Part shown: piece after piece, positions 1 to 6,275 of the stretch
How the letters are laid out: each line of letters begins with the position of its first letter
Numbering within the stretch: position 1 is the stretch's first letter
Assembly (NCBI GenBank): GCA_002841685.1
Contig: PHAM01000060.1
Span: forward strand, 1 to 10,400
Length of the DNA: 10,400 bases
From: Elusimicrobia bacterium HGW-Elusimicrobia-2
Lineage (GTDB): Bacteria > CG03
Direction: 5' to 3'
Program-made: the position numbers and the translations under genes
The notes under the pieces: generated by a model
Database searches by the model: none
Seen by the model: only the letters and a program-made list of their open reading frames with translations
What the model was told of the DNA's origin: nothing

Positions 1-696
1 AAGACAGTGACGATAACGAGCGGCACATATTATCTGAGCGGGATAAATGTGACGGCGAAAGCGAAGCTCAACATAGAAGAAAATGTCAACATATTCTGCG
101 CGGGGAAAATAACGGTAGCGGCCAACGCCGAAGTGAATTATGAGGGCGCTGATTTCGGGCTGATTATATTCTGCAATACGGATGAGAACATAAACATCAG
201 CGGCGCTGGAGATATGCGGGGAATTATATATGCTCCTGAAAGCTTTGTTCATACCAGCGGACAGGGATTAACAGTAGGGAATGTGTTCGCGAAAAGAGTT
301 GATGTGTCGGGGCAGGGAATGATTGTGGGCACGGGGAAAGAAAAGACGGGCGGCAGGAGTATAATGTCGGCGGGGAGCAACCTGAAACCGTCAGCTCTCG
401 CGGTGTTTGAGCTGAAAGAGGTTTACGCGTATCCGAATCCGGCGAAGAGAGTCAATCCGAAAATACACTTTGACTGCGGGGTTTCTGACGCTTCAGTTAA
501 TCTAAGAATATTTACGATAGCGGGAGAGCAGGTTTTCGGATGCAATATGTCAAATAATTATGTGGCGGCAAAGAACGCTTATGAGTATGAGTGGGACACA
601 TCGGGAAAAGCCAGCGGCGTGTATATTTATCTGATAAAAGCGAATAGAGATGGCGTTACCCTGAAGAAGACAGGAAAGATGGCGGTGATAAAATGA
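1..696 (+). CDS. C-terminal part of a secreted surface protein with FlgD/T9SS-type Ig-like tail
   Basis: The reading frame is open from the first base, so this is the 3' end of a longer gene; a GTG at position 7 is in frame but is not a convincing start. The visible 231 residues fall in two parts. Residues about 3-115 are short alternating beta strands rich in Gly, Asn and Val (SGTYYLSGINV, GLIIFCNTDENINISG, MRGIIYAPESF). This looks like a beta-helix/bactofilin-like repeat of the kind seen on the C-terminal side of PilX-like pilus-associated proteins; that assignment is inference. Residues about 141-231 are a classic FlgD-like/T9SS type A Ig domain: it opens with VYAYPNPAK, has IFTIAGEQVF in the middle and SGVYIYLIKA then KTGKMAVIK at the end. 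Such tails anchor or sort proteins to the outer surface. Its stop overlaps the start of the PorV-like gene (ATGA), which suggests translational coupling and a joint surface role. Confidence 0.75.
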   Translation, partial: KTVTITSGTYYLSGINVTAKAKLNIEENVNIFCAGKITVAANAEVNYEGADFGLIIFCNTDENINISGAGDMRGIIYAPESFVHTSGQGLTVGNVFAKRVDVSGQGMIVGTGKEKTGGRSIMSAGSNLKPSALAVFELKEVYAYPNPAKRVNPKIHFDCGVSDASVNLRIFTIAGEQVFGCNMSNNYVAAKNAYEYEWDTSGKASGVYIYLIKANRDGVTLKKTGKMAVIK

Positions 697-1646
697 CGGA
701 CAATAAAATGAAAATATTCAAAATCTGTTTTTTAGCCGCCGCTGTTAATTTTTTACTATTCCATAGCTCCCCTCTTTCCGCGGAGACAGGAAGAAGCGGA
801 GCGTCGTTTCTGAAGATAGCGCCGACGGCGGGTTCGGAAGCCATGGGCGGGGCTTATACGGCGGCGGCATCCGGCATAGGGGCTTTGTATTATAATCCTG
901 CTGGAATGGTTTACGGGAGACAGGCCCAGGCAGGATTTACGCACACGGCTTGGATACAGGGAATGACTTATGATTTCGCTGGAAGCATTGTTCCTGTTCT
1001 GTGGGGCAATCTGGGCATATCCGTAATATCCATGAGGAGCGGCGAAATAGACGGCAGGGACAGTGACGGCAAAGAGACCGCTGATTTTGAGAGTTCCGAT
1101 ACGGCGTTTACGGTATCGGCGGCAAGAGAATTGAACGGTAAAAATATGCTGGGCGTCAATGTGAAGTTTATAAGGCAGATGATAGCTGATGAGAGCGCCG
1201 AGGGATTCGCCGTAGATATGGGGGCGATGAGAGAGCTGACGGATAAAGTGTCAGTTGGACTGAGCGTCAGAAACCTCGGGCCGGACATGAAATTCATAGA
1301 GGAGAAATATCCGCTTCCTCTGACATTCACGCTCGGGGGGATGTTCAAATTCGCGGGAGTGTTCGGATTGACGGCGGATATGGCCTATGAGCCGGTGGAT
1401 GAGAAGAAGACATTCCGGATGGGCATGCAGCTTGCCCCGGCGAGATTCATGGTTCTGAGGGCGGGTTATATGATGAAGGCTGTTTCGGCAATCTACGGCA
1501 ATGCTGAATCGGACAGCTTCGACGAAGACGAAGGGCTGGGTGGCGGCGTCGGATTTAACTTCGGTTCCTACGCTCTTGACTACTCGATAAAGCCCTACGC
1601 CGATCTTGGTACTTCACAAAGAGTGAGTTTTAGGATAAAATTCTAA
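693..1646 (+). CDS. PorV/PorQ-family outer-membrane beta-barrel protein
   Basis: This is a 317-residue exported protein. A signal peptide is visible: Lys-rich start, hydrophobic stretch at about 9-23 (ICFLAAAVNFLLF) and a likely cleavage after SPLSA (residue 30). The mature N-terminus carries the signature of the PorV/PorQ (UPF0164-like) family: GASFLKIAPTAGSEAMGGAY (37-56) followed by ALYYNPAGM (64-72). The rest has amphipathic strands typical of a barrel and ends in Phe (VSFRIKF), the usual outer-membrane assembly signal. PorV in Bacteroidetes shuttles type IX secretion cargo. In other phyla the family is widespread with unknown job, so a T9SS role here is only inferred from the neighbour with a T9SS-like tail. 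The start at 693 overlaps the upstream stop; an ATG at 708 (MKIFK) is an equally plausible start and would give a more typical signal peptide. Confidence 0.85.
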   Translation: MTDNKMKIFKICFLAAAVNFLLFHSSPLSAETGRSGASFLKIAPTAGSEAMGGAYTAAASGIGALYYNPAGMVYGRQAQAGFTHTAWIQGMTYDFAGSIVPVLWGNLGISVISMRSGEIDGRDSDGKETADFESSDTAFTVSAARELNGKNMLGVNVKFIRQMIADESAEGFAVDMGAMRELTDKVSVGLSVRNLGPDMKFIEEKYPLPLTFTLGGMFKFAGVFGLTADMAYEPVDEKKTFRMGMQLAPARFMVLRAGYMMKAVSAIYGNAESDSFDEDEGLGGGVGFNFGSYALDYSIKPYADLGTSQRVSFRIKF

Positions 1647-1658
1647 GGAGTAAGGAAT

Positions 1659-2780
1659 ATGAGCGAGCTTAACGACTATCTAAAAAAACTTGTGGCGCTT
1701 CACGGCAGCGATCTGCATCTGAAATGCGGCCAGCCGCCCATATACAGGGTAAACGGCCAATTGACTAAAAGTGAGGAAGCGCCCTTAGGCGCGGTGGACA
1801 TAGAGGATCTTTTTAAATCCGCCGTCGGTGAAAAAAAATATTTCCGCTTTGTGGAAGAAAAGGAATATGATTTTGCCGTGGCGATAGAAGGGATGGGCCG
1901 GTTCAGGGGAAATCTTTTTTTCCAGAAGAACACGCCCGGCGGCGTCTTCCGCCTGATACCCGCGGACATACCGTCAATAGACGAAATGGGGCTCCCGGAA
2001 GTGCTCAAGGAAATAGTGAAGAAACCCAACGGCCTTGTCCTTGTCGTCGGACCCACGGGCTCGGGTAAATCAACGACGCTGGCGGCGATGATAAACGAGA
2101 TAAACAAAACCGAAAAACTCAACATAATAACTGTTGAAGACCCCATAGAGTTCGTTCACAAAGACGCCCTGTCCATCGTGAATCAGCGCGAAATAGGCAT
2201 GGATACCGCCTCGTGGGAGAGTTCTCTGAAAAGAGCGCTGCGGCAGGATCCCGATGTTATACTCGTGGGAGAGATGAGGGACGCATCTTCCATCTCAATC
2301 GCTCTGAGCGCCGCCGAAACCGGCCATCTTGTTTTTTCCACGCTCCACACAAATGACGCCAAGCAGACAATAGAAAGAATTGTTGATTCTTTTCCGGGCG
2401 ATGCCCATGATTTTGTGCGCCATCAGCTCTCGCTTTCGCTTGTTGCAATTGTCTCGCAGCGGCTCTGCCGGACCAAGGACGGACATGGCCGTGTCGCCGC
2501 TCTCGAGATAATGATCAACACCCCTGTGATCGCCAAGGCCATAGAAGAGAACCAGCCGGGGAAAATACAGCAGTTTATAGCGGACTCTGCCTCTTTCTAT
2601 CAAATGGCCACGCTCAACCAGTCTCTGTTCCGTCTCATCAATGAGGACAAGATAAGCGAGGAAGAGGCGATGGGCATAAGCAATAATCCGAACGACCTTA
2701 AGATCAAAATAAAGACCACGGGGCAGGCGGCAGAAGCCGCCTCGACGGCGGAAGCCGAAAAAAAGGTGAGGAAGTTCTGA
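1659..2780 (+). CDS. pilT: Type IV pilus retraction ATPase PilT
   Basis: The product is a 373-residue PilT/GspE-superfamily ATPase, a cytoplasmic hexamer that drives depolymerisation of type IV pili. The N-terminal PAS-like domain includes the GSDLHLKCGQPPIYRVNG signature (16-33). The ATPase core has Walker A GPTGSGKS (131-138), the Asp box ITVEDPIEF (157-165), Walker B ILVGEMRD with Glu205 (201-208) and the His box TGHLVFSTLHTND (221-233). An AGGAG ribosome site at 1646-1650, 8 bases from the ATG, fixes the start. The C-terminal retraction motif, usually AIRNLIRE, is poorly kept: the corresponding stretch reads VIAKAIEENQPGKIQQ (290-305). The last about 25 residues are an Ala/Glu/Lys-rich tail (AAEAASTAEAEKKVRKF) beyond the usual end. 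No other pil genes are in the window. PilU is an alternative name, but length and motifs favour PilT. Confidence 0.93.
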   Translation: MSELNDYLKKLVALHGSDLHLKCGQPPIYRVNGQLTKSEEAPLGAVDIEDLFKSAVGEKKYFRFVEEKEYDFAVAIEGMGRFRGNLFFQKNTPGGVFRLIPADIPSIDEMGLPEVLKEIVKKPNGLVLVVGPTGSGKSTTLAAMINEINKTEKLNIITVEDPIEFVHKDALSIVNQREIGMDTASWESSLKRALRQDPDVILVGEMRDASSISIALSAAETGHLVFSTLHTNDAKQTIERIVDSFPGDAHDFVRHQLSLSLVAIVSQRLCRTKDGHGRVAALEIMINTPVIAKAIEENQPGKIQQFIADSASFYQMATLNQSLFRLINEDKISEEEAMGISNNPNDLKIKIKTTGQAAEAASTAEAEKKVRKF

Positions 2781-3670
2781 TGCTGAAAAAGAAGCTTGAG
2801 GGCATACCTCTTTTCGCGGCGCTGGATGCGGATGAACTTGAGGCGCTCGCTGCGATCTCGGAGATAAAAACATATACGAAGGAAACTCTCATTTTCTCCG
2901 AAGGAGACACCGGTAAGGACATTTATTTTCTTGTCACCGGCGAGGTGCGCATAAGAAAAAAAATATCCTCGGGTTTCAAGACCATAGCGGTGCTGAGCGC
3001 CGGGGATATTTTCGGCGAGATGTCTTTTTTTGAAAACGCCCCCCGCTCGGCGGACGCTTTCGCGGGGATGGATTGCGATATTCTCAGCATAAAAGGAGAG
3101 GCCTTTGAGAGTTTTCTGTCGGACAAGCCGCGTAAGAGTTTCAGCATCCTCATGAAGATGCTGGCGATATCGTCATCAAGGCTCCGGAACATGGACAGGT
3201 ATTTCACAACGCTCTATCAGACAGCCAGGATCATGGCATCCTGCGGCAGCGTCGTGGAGATGGCGGAGAAGATCCTGCCGGAGATCATTAATTCGCTCCC
3301 TGTTTCCGGGGCGGCTGTGTATATGCGCAGCATATACGAGGATGAGTACGATCTCGTTTTTAGCATTCCCGCAGGGGAAGAGAGCGCTGTTTCCGGCCAA
3401 GCGCCGTTTGTAAGGAAGCTCGCATCGGGAGAGACTCTCTGCGACGGCAATGTGAAAGAGGCGCCCGGTATGCGTTTTTTCGCTCCCATAGGAGCGGAAG
3501 ACGGGCTTACGGGTTTTATAGCCGTCTCATCTGAAAAAGACCCCGCTCTTGAAGACAGGATACTCGTGGGCACGATCTGTAATATGATAAACCCTGTCAT
3601 AATCAATTTGAGGACGAAGCAGGAGGAGCTTATGAAAACCAGGCTCAAGCAGCAGAAATGGCAGCTTTAG
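2780..3670 (+). CDS. Cyclic-nucleotide-binding and GAF-like sensor protein without DNA-binding domain
   Basis: The product has 296 residues. The first about 125 form a cyclic-nucleotide-binding (CRP/PKA-type) domain: LFAALDADELEALAA, then FSEGDTGKDIYFLVTGEVRI (39-58), and the phosphate-binding cassette FGEMSFFENAPRSADAFA (78-95) with the key Glu80 and Arg89. A helix follows (116-160). Residues about 155-275 look like a small GAF domain, with the strand pattern FFAPIGAEDGLTGFIAVSSE (233-252) and a closing amphipathic helix. There is no CRP-type helix-turn-helix, so it is not a transcription factor; it more likely binds a ligand and acts by protein contact. The start overlaps the last base of pilT (TGATG), with GAGGA at 2768-2772 as ribosome site, so the two proteins are probably made together. 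I infer that it regulates PilT or the pilus machine; cAMP versus cGMP cannot be told from the sequence. Confidence 0.85.
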   Translation: MLKKKLEGIPLFAALDADELEALAAISEIKTYTKETLIFSEGDTGKDIYFLVTGEVRIRKKISSGFKTIAVLSAGDIFGEMSFFENAPRSADAFAGMDCDILSIKGEAFESFLSDKPRKSFSILMKMLAISSSRLRNMDRYFTTLYQTARIMASCGSVVEMAEKILPEIINSLPVSGAAVYMRSIYEDEYDLVFSIPAGEESAVSGQAPFVRKLASGETLCDGNVKEAPGMRFFAPIGAEDGLTGFIAVSSEKDPALEDRILVGTICNMINPVIINLRTKQEELMKTRLKQQKWQL

Positions 3671-4374
3671 CCCGGCTTTTCTTAGCGCATGTCATAGCGG
3701 ATTTTCCGCTTCAGTTTGACGGCATATTCGCGTGGAAGAAAAGAAGTTATAAGGGTTGCCTTGTCCACAGCGTCATACATGCCGCTGCGACGGTGTTATT
3801 TTTTCTCGGGAGCCTGAGGTTATATTCTTTCTGGGCTTATATAATCCTGCTCATAGCCGTCCACAGTTATCAGGATTACACGAAGGTGAATCTCTGGAAA
3901 AACCCGGAAGATGACAAGATCTCATATTTTCTTATAGACCAGATCCTGCATGTCGCTTTCATTTTCGTGGCGCTGCTTTTCCCTTTTTCGGCGGATGCGG
4001 CTTATTACGGAAGCCTGCTCCCCGCTGAATGGCTGATACTCTATAATGACACCGCTTTTATGAATATTATTTCAGGGGCCATCCTTGCCGGATGGGGCGG
4101 GGTGGTGCTGCTGTACTATATGGACAAGAGCGTTTATAAGGTCGATCTCGGCGAGCTGAACAGATTTGAAAGGAGTTATGGCGTTGTTGAGCGCGCCCTT
4201 GTGGTCATTGTTATAATGAAAGGCGGGCTCTTTTATCTTCTTGTCCCCTGCCTTTTTCTGCTGCGGCTTTCCGGTATGAGGGAACAGCCTCTTTACAGAG
4301 GGGTCATATCTCTGGTTTTTTCTTCCGTGATAGGTCTCAGCGTGCATCTTGTCAACACATACGCGGCTTTCTGA
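3658..4374 (+). CDS. DUF3307-family multi-pass membrane protein
   Basis: This 238-residue protein has about six hydrophobic segments (roughly 1-18, 33-52, 57-75, 94-112, 135-155 and a broad region 178-232). The first half matches DUF3307: HVIADFPLQ (11-19), LVHSVIHA (35-42), VHSYQDYTK (68-76) and DQILHV (94-99). The regularly spaced His and Asp residues (His11, Asp15, His37, His41, His69, Asp73, Asp94, His98) sit at membrane-helix ends and could bind a metal, as in membrane metal-dependent hydrolases; that is inference and no function is known to me. The second half is less conserved and hydrophobic. It overlaps the preceding gene by 13 bases and has no clear Shine-Dalgarno, so translation probably depends on coupling. 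It appears to be the last gene of the left operon, since a promoter for the next unit follows within 20 bases of its stop. Confidence 0.8.
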   Translation: MAALARLFLAHVIADFPLQFDGIFAWKKRSYKGCLVHSVIHAAATVLFFLGSLRLYSFWAYIILLIAVHSYQDYTKVNLWKNPEDDKISYFLIDQILHVAFIFVALLFPFSADAAYYGSLLPAEWLILYNDTAFMNIISGAILAGWGGVVLLYYMDKSVYKVDLGELNRFERSYGVVERALVVIVIMKGGLFYLLVPCLFLLRLSGMREQPLYRGVISLVFSSVIGLSVHLVNTYAAF

Positions 4375-4376
4375 AT

Positions 4377-4391
4377 CCCCGTTTTCCGGGG
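4377..4391 (+). other. Short GC stem-loop after the left operon (possible weak terminator)
   Basis: CCCCG and CGGGG form a 5-bp stem around a 5-base loop, three bases after the stop of the DUF3307 gene. There is no T-run behind it, so it is not a canonical intrinsic terminator. It abuts the -35 box of the next promoter. It could be a 3'-end stabiliser, or simply chance. Confidence 0.3.
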
Positions 4392-4393
4392 GC

Positions 4394-4421
4394 TTGACAA
4401 CGGAATAAACTTTAGTACAAT
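4394..4421 (+). promoter_or_regulatory. Strong sigma70-type promoter
   Basis: A perfect -35 box TTGACA (4394-4399) and a near-perfect -10 box TACAAT (4416-4421) are separated by 16 bases. Transcription would start near 4428. It sits just after the end of the left operon and points to the 39-codon zinc-ribbon gene at 4656, the only gene before the convergent operon. It would leave a leader of about 230 bases. It is the best promoter match I see in the window. Confidence 0.65.
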
Positions 4422-4427
4422 GCTGAT

Positions 4428-4655
4428 GCAATCGCGCTTTCCGGAACTTGATGACGGCGCGGGATTAAGAAATGATGACTTCTGAAAAAACGCATTGTAA
4501 ACGCATGCTACCGAGGCAGTCTGAAAAATGCCTGCAGTGTTTTTAAAGACCGGCCTGTCTAAAAACAACAGATCCTAAAATGTTCAGAATAGAAACTTGT
4601 TGCTATTTTTGTGATGAAGAAAGGCGGGTTTCAACCTGTCTCCGGGGGAGGATTT
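4428..4655 (+). other. Long leader with several possible stem-loops (candidate structured 5' UTR or small RNA)
   Basis: Between the promoter and the mini-gene lie about 228 bases without a convincing gene. By eye I find four possible hairpins. (1) CGCGC 4433-4437 with GCGCG 4457-4461. (2) AGGCA 4514-4518 with TGCCT 4529-4533. (3) TGTTTTTA 4538-4545 with TAAAAACA 4560-4567, continued by GAC/GTC over a 2-base AA bulge. (4) 4622-4628 with 4635-4641, a 7-bp stem with two G-U pairs that ends just before the ribosome site. I do not recognise a known riboswitch or 6S RNA. Short stems are common by chance, so this is a candidate only. Confidence 0.35.
4643..4651 (+). promoter_or_regulatory. Ribosome binding site of the mini-gene
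   Basis: A purine run CGGGGGAGG ends 4 bases before the ATG at 4656. It decides that start over an in-frame ATG at 4614, which has no ribosome site and would add 14 residues. A possible hairpin at 4622-4641 ends right before it. Confidence 0.6.
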
Positions 4656-4775
4656 ATGGCTTATTGTCCGCATTGCGAAGAACGTTATTATGAAGAGTGC
4701 TGTCCGATTTGCGGCCATCCGCTTGACTGCGGCTGCGATGAAGATGATGAAGATGAAGATAAGGATATGGAGTAG
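4656..4775 (+). CDS. 39-residue acidic zinc-ribbon mini-protein
   Basis: This small gene reads MAYCPHCEERYYEECCPICG in its first 20 residues, then HPLDCGC and an acidic tail of Asp/Glu ending DKDME. Two CxxC knuckles (Cys4/Cys7 and Cys16/Cys19) are the ligands of a classical zinc ribbon; Cys15, Cys25 and Cys27 are extra cysteines. The tail is coded by a GATGAA-type triplet repeat (4738-4765). A strong promoter and a strong ribosome site both point at it, which supports a real gene despite its size. The function is unknown. It may be a nucleic-acid or protein-binding module. The combination of a zinc ribbon, high acidity and a C-terminal Glu also recalls the amino-group carrier LysW, but the EDWGE end of LysW is missing. 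It faces the ATP-grasp cluster head-on and is not in its operon. Confidence 0.7.
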   Translation: MAYCPHCEERYYEECCPICGHPLDCGCDEDDEDEDKDME

Positions 4776-4776
4776 C

Positions 4777-4800
4777 ATTTAAAAAGCACTCTTTTCAAAT
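4777..4800. terminator. AU-rich stem-loop between convergent genes (possible two-way terminator)
   Basis: ATTTAAAAAG (4777-4786) and CTTTTCAAAT (4791-4800) form a 10-base inverted repeat with one mismatch around the loop CACT. In the transcript of the minus-strand operon the mismatch becomes a G-U pair, so all ten pairs form. It lies one base after the mini-gene stop and 24 bases after the stop of the opposite operon. Its low GC content makes it weaker than a textbook terminator; position is the main argument. Confidence 0.4.
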
Positions 4801-4824
4801 CAGAGATTGCCCCTGTCAACATTC

Positions 4825-5307
4825 TTATTTTTGGATTTTCTTCAGGAAAATGATTTTGTTGTCGTTGTCACCATAAAAATTCGGCAGTTCGGCAATTTTC
4901 TCAAAGCCGGATTTTAAGTAGAACTTACGGGTAGATTCATAAAGGGGGCGCGAAGAAGTGTCTGCCCATATATATTTTCCCGACATTCGGGCTATATCCT
5001 TAACGGCCATATCCATCAATGTTTTGCCGGTTCCTTTTCCCTGCTGAGATTTATGTACCGCAACCCAATACAAATCAAAACTATCGTCAGTGCAGGGAAT
5101 TTTCCCGTAACAGGAGAAGGCGCAAGGCTGATTGCTTATTTCGGCTATATTAAAAACATAGCCGCTTTTTTCCCCGCCTTTAGTAAGATTCTCATTAACC
5201 AGCTCCATGGCGATAGCTATTTCGTGATTATAGAAAAAGCCGGTAGACCGCAATATCTCACTTATCGCGTCAATATCAGTCGCTTTTAATTTTGATCTAA
5301 ATTCCAT
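4825..5307 (-). CDS. GNAT-family N-acetyltransferase (stand-alone)
   Basis: A complete single-domain GNAT of 160 residues. The acetyl-CoA-binding motif A is clear: LYWVAVHKSQQGKGTGKTLM (79-98), containing the Q-x-x-G-x-G/A type pyrophosphate loop Gln89-Gly94. The C-terminal motif B follows (YESTRKFYLKSGFEKIAELP, 123-142, with the usual FY and GF pattern). It would move an acetyl or another acyl group from CoA to an amine. The start is two bases after the stop of the second ATP-grasp gene, and it is last in the five-gene operon, so the substrate is probably an intermediate or product of that pathway. It differs clearly from the GNAT domain fused to the deacetylase upstream in the same operon, so the pathway has two acetyltransferase domains. 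Substrate unknown. Confidence 0.85.
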   Translation of the reverse strand: MEFRSKLKATDIDAISEILRSTGFFYNHEIAIAMELVNENLTKGGEKSGYVFNIAEISNQPCAFSCYGKIPCTDDSFDLYWVAVHKSQQGKGTGKTLMDMAVKDIARMSGKYIWADTSSRPLYESTRKFYLKSGFEKIAELPNFYGDNDNKIIFLKKIQK

Positions 5308-5309
5308 CT

Positions 5310-6275
5310 TCAGTTCAGATCGGACAGTATCCTTTCAGCCATTGTTTCAACGCCGTAGCCCGCCTGTTTGACCGCCGCGACAAAACCGCTGTTTTCCGCT
5401 ATACAGGGATTGCCGTTGATTTCCAGGATATACACATTATTATCCTCATCTACCCTGAAATCAATACGGGCATAACCCTTTAAACTGAAGACTTTCCAGC
5501 ATCTCCCGCAAATATCAATAAGTTTGTTTTTTAACAGGATATCATTACCTGCTGTGCCAAAAACCCTGTTGGTGTTTTTGTACTCTTCGCTGTTCTCATC
5601 CCACTTGGCTTCATAGCCGATGATCTTGTGTTTATCGTCAAAAAAAGATGAAAATATCATCTCCGCCGGAGGCAATACTTCAGCTTTATAGCCGTTAGCC
5701 AATACGCTTACATTGAATTCCCGTCCGTTTATAAATTCTTCAACGAAATAATGGGTAGGGGGTAATTTAGAGATCTTATCCAGCTTTGCTGTTTCCGAGA
5801 TGTTAAAGATGTAATCGTTACTTATTCCTACGGAGGCTTCTTCCCAGATAGGTTTTGCGATGTATGTTTTATGAGGATTTAAGCCGCTTAGCTCGTTTAT
5901 AGAAAAATATCCGGCAGTCGGAAGACCGTTCAGCTGCATTATTTTTTTTGCTAGAGCCTTATTAGTGGTAATAAACAAAGCCTCTAAGGGCGTTCCCGTA
6001 TAGGGTATCTTCAGCAGGTTCAAAAGCGCCGGCGCGAAATAGATCAATTCACTTTTTCCCCATATAGCTTCCACGAGATTAAATACAATATCGGGTTTTG
6101 AAGAAGTTATTTTTTCAAGGCTTTTCTGCAGGTCATCTTCTACGGTCAGACAATTCACATCATATCCTATTTTTAGGCAGGAGCTTCTTATCAGATCTCT
6201 TTGCGCCAGCACATCCAGCTCATCAGGCGTATTATTTTTTATCTGGTTGTGAAGAACCGTGATTTTTTTCTTCAT
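5310..6275 (-). CDS. D-Ala-D-Ala-ligase-like ATP-grasp enzyme (second of a pair)
   Basis: The product has 321 residues starting at MKKKITVLHNQ. I chose the ATG at 6275 because the next ATG upstream (6353) would run 82 bases into the previous gene and adds residues unlike the family, while 6275 gives the same 4-base ATGA overlap as other junctions here. The ATP-grasp fold is visible: IVFNLVEA (63-70), TTNKALAKKIMQLNGLPT (103-120, Lys106), IAKP with Lys141, VEEFINGREFNVSVL (178-192), and metal-binding ARIDF (269-273, Asp272) with LEINGNP (284-290, Glu285 and Asn287). The Asp-to-Glu spacing of 13 equals that of E. coli DdlB. The loop after Asn287 (PCIAENSGF) replaces the PGMT-x-x-SL segment of true D-Ala-D-Ala ligases, so it probably makes an amide bond between other substrates. 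It would use ATP through an acyl-phosphate. Not a housekeeping ddl. Confidence 0.85.
   Translation of the reverse strand: MKKKITVLHNQIKNNTPDELDVLAQRDLIRSSCLKIGYDVNCLTVEDDLQKSLEKITSSKPDIVFNLVEAIWGKSELIYFAPALLNLLKIPYTGTPLEALFITTNKALAKKIMQLNGLPTAGYFSINELSGLNPHKTYIAKPIWEEASVGISNDYIFNISETAKLDKISKLPPTHYFVEEFINGREFNVSVLANGYKAEVLPPAEMIFSSFFDDKHKIIGYEAKWDENSEEYKNTNRVFGTAGNDILLKNKLIDICGRCWKVFSLKGYARIDFRVDEDNNVYILEINGNPCIAENSGFVAAVKQAGYGVETMAERILSDLN

Noticed and set aside
2295-2873. 192-codon open frame on the minus strand
   Set aside because: Antisense shadow of pilT and the sensor gene; no domain and no start signals.
4472-4546. 24-codon reading frame with a C-terminal CLQC inside the leader
   Set aside because: Only a weak GGGA before it, no recognisable domain, and it overlaps possible hairpins; could be a leader peptide but I cannot support it.
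4072-4568. Minus-strand open frames of 119 and 91 codons over the end of the DUF3307 gene and the leader
   Set aside because: No recognisable domain, no ribosome site, and they run against a strong promoter and a clear gene.
4614-4655. Earlier in-frame start of the mini-gene at 4614
   Set aside because: No ribosome site before 4614, while a strong one stands before 4656; the added residues (Gly-rich) lie over the ribosome site.
4813-4818. Perfect TTGACA on the minus strand just after the last gene of the cluster
   Set aside because: No -10 box at a 15-19 base distance and no gene downstream on that strand.
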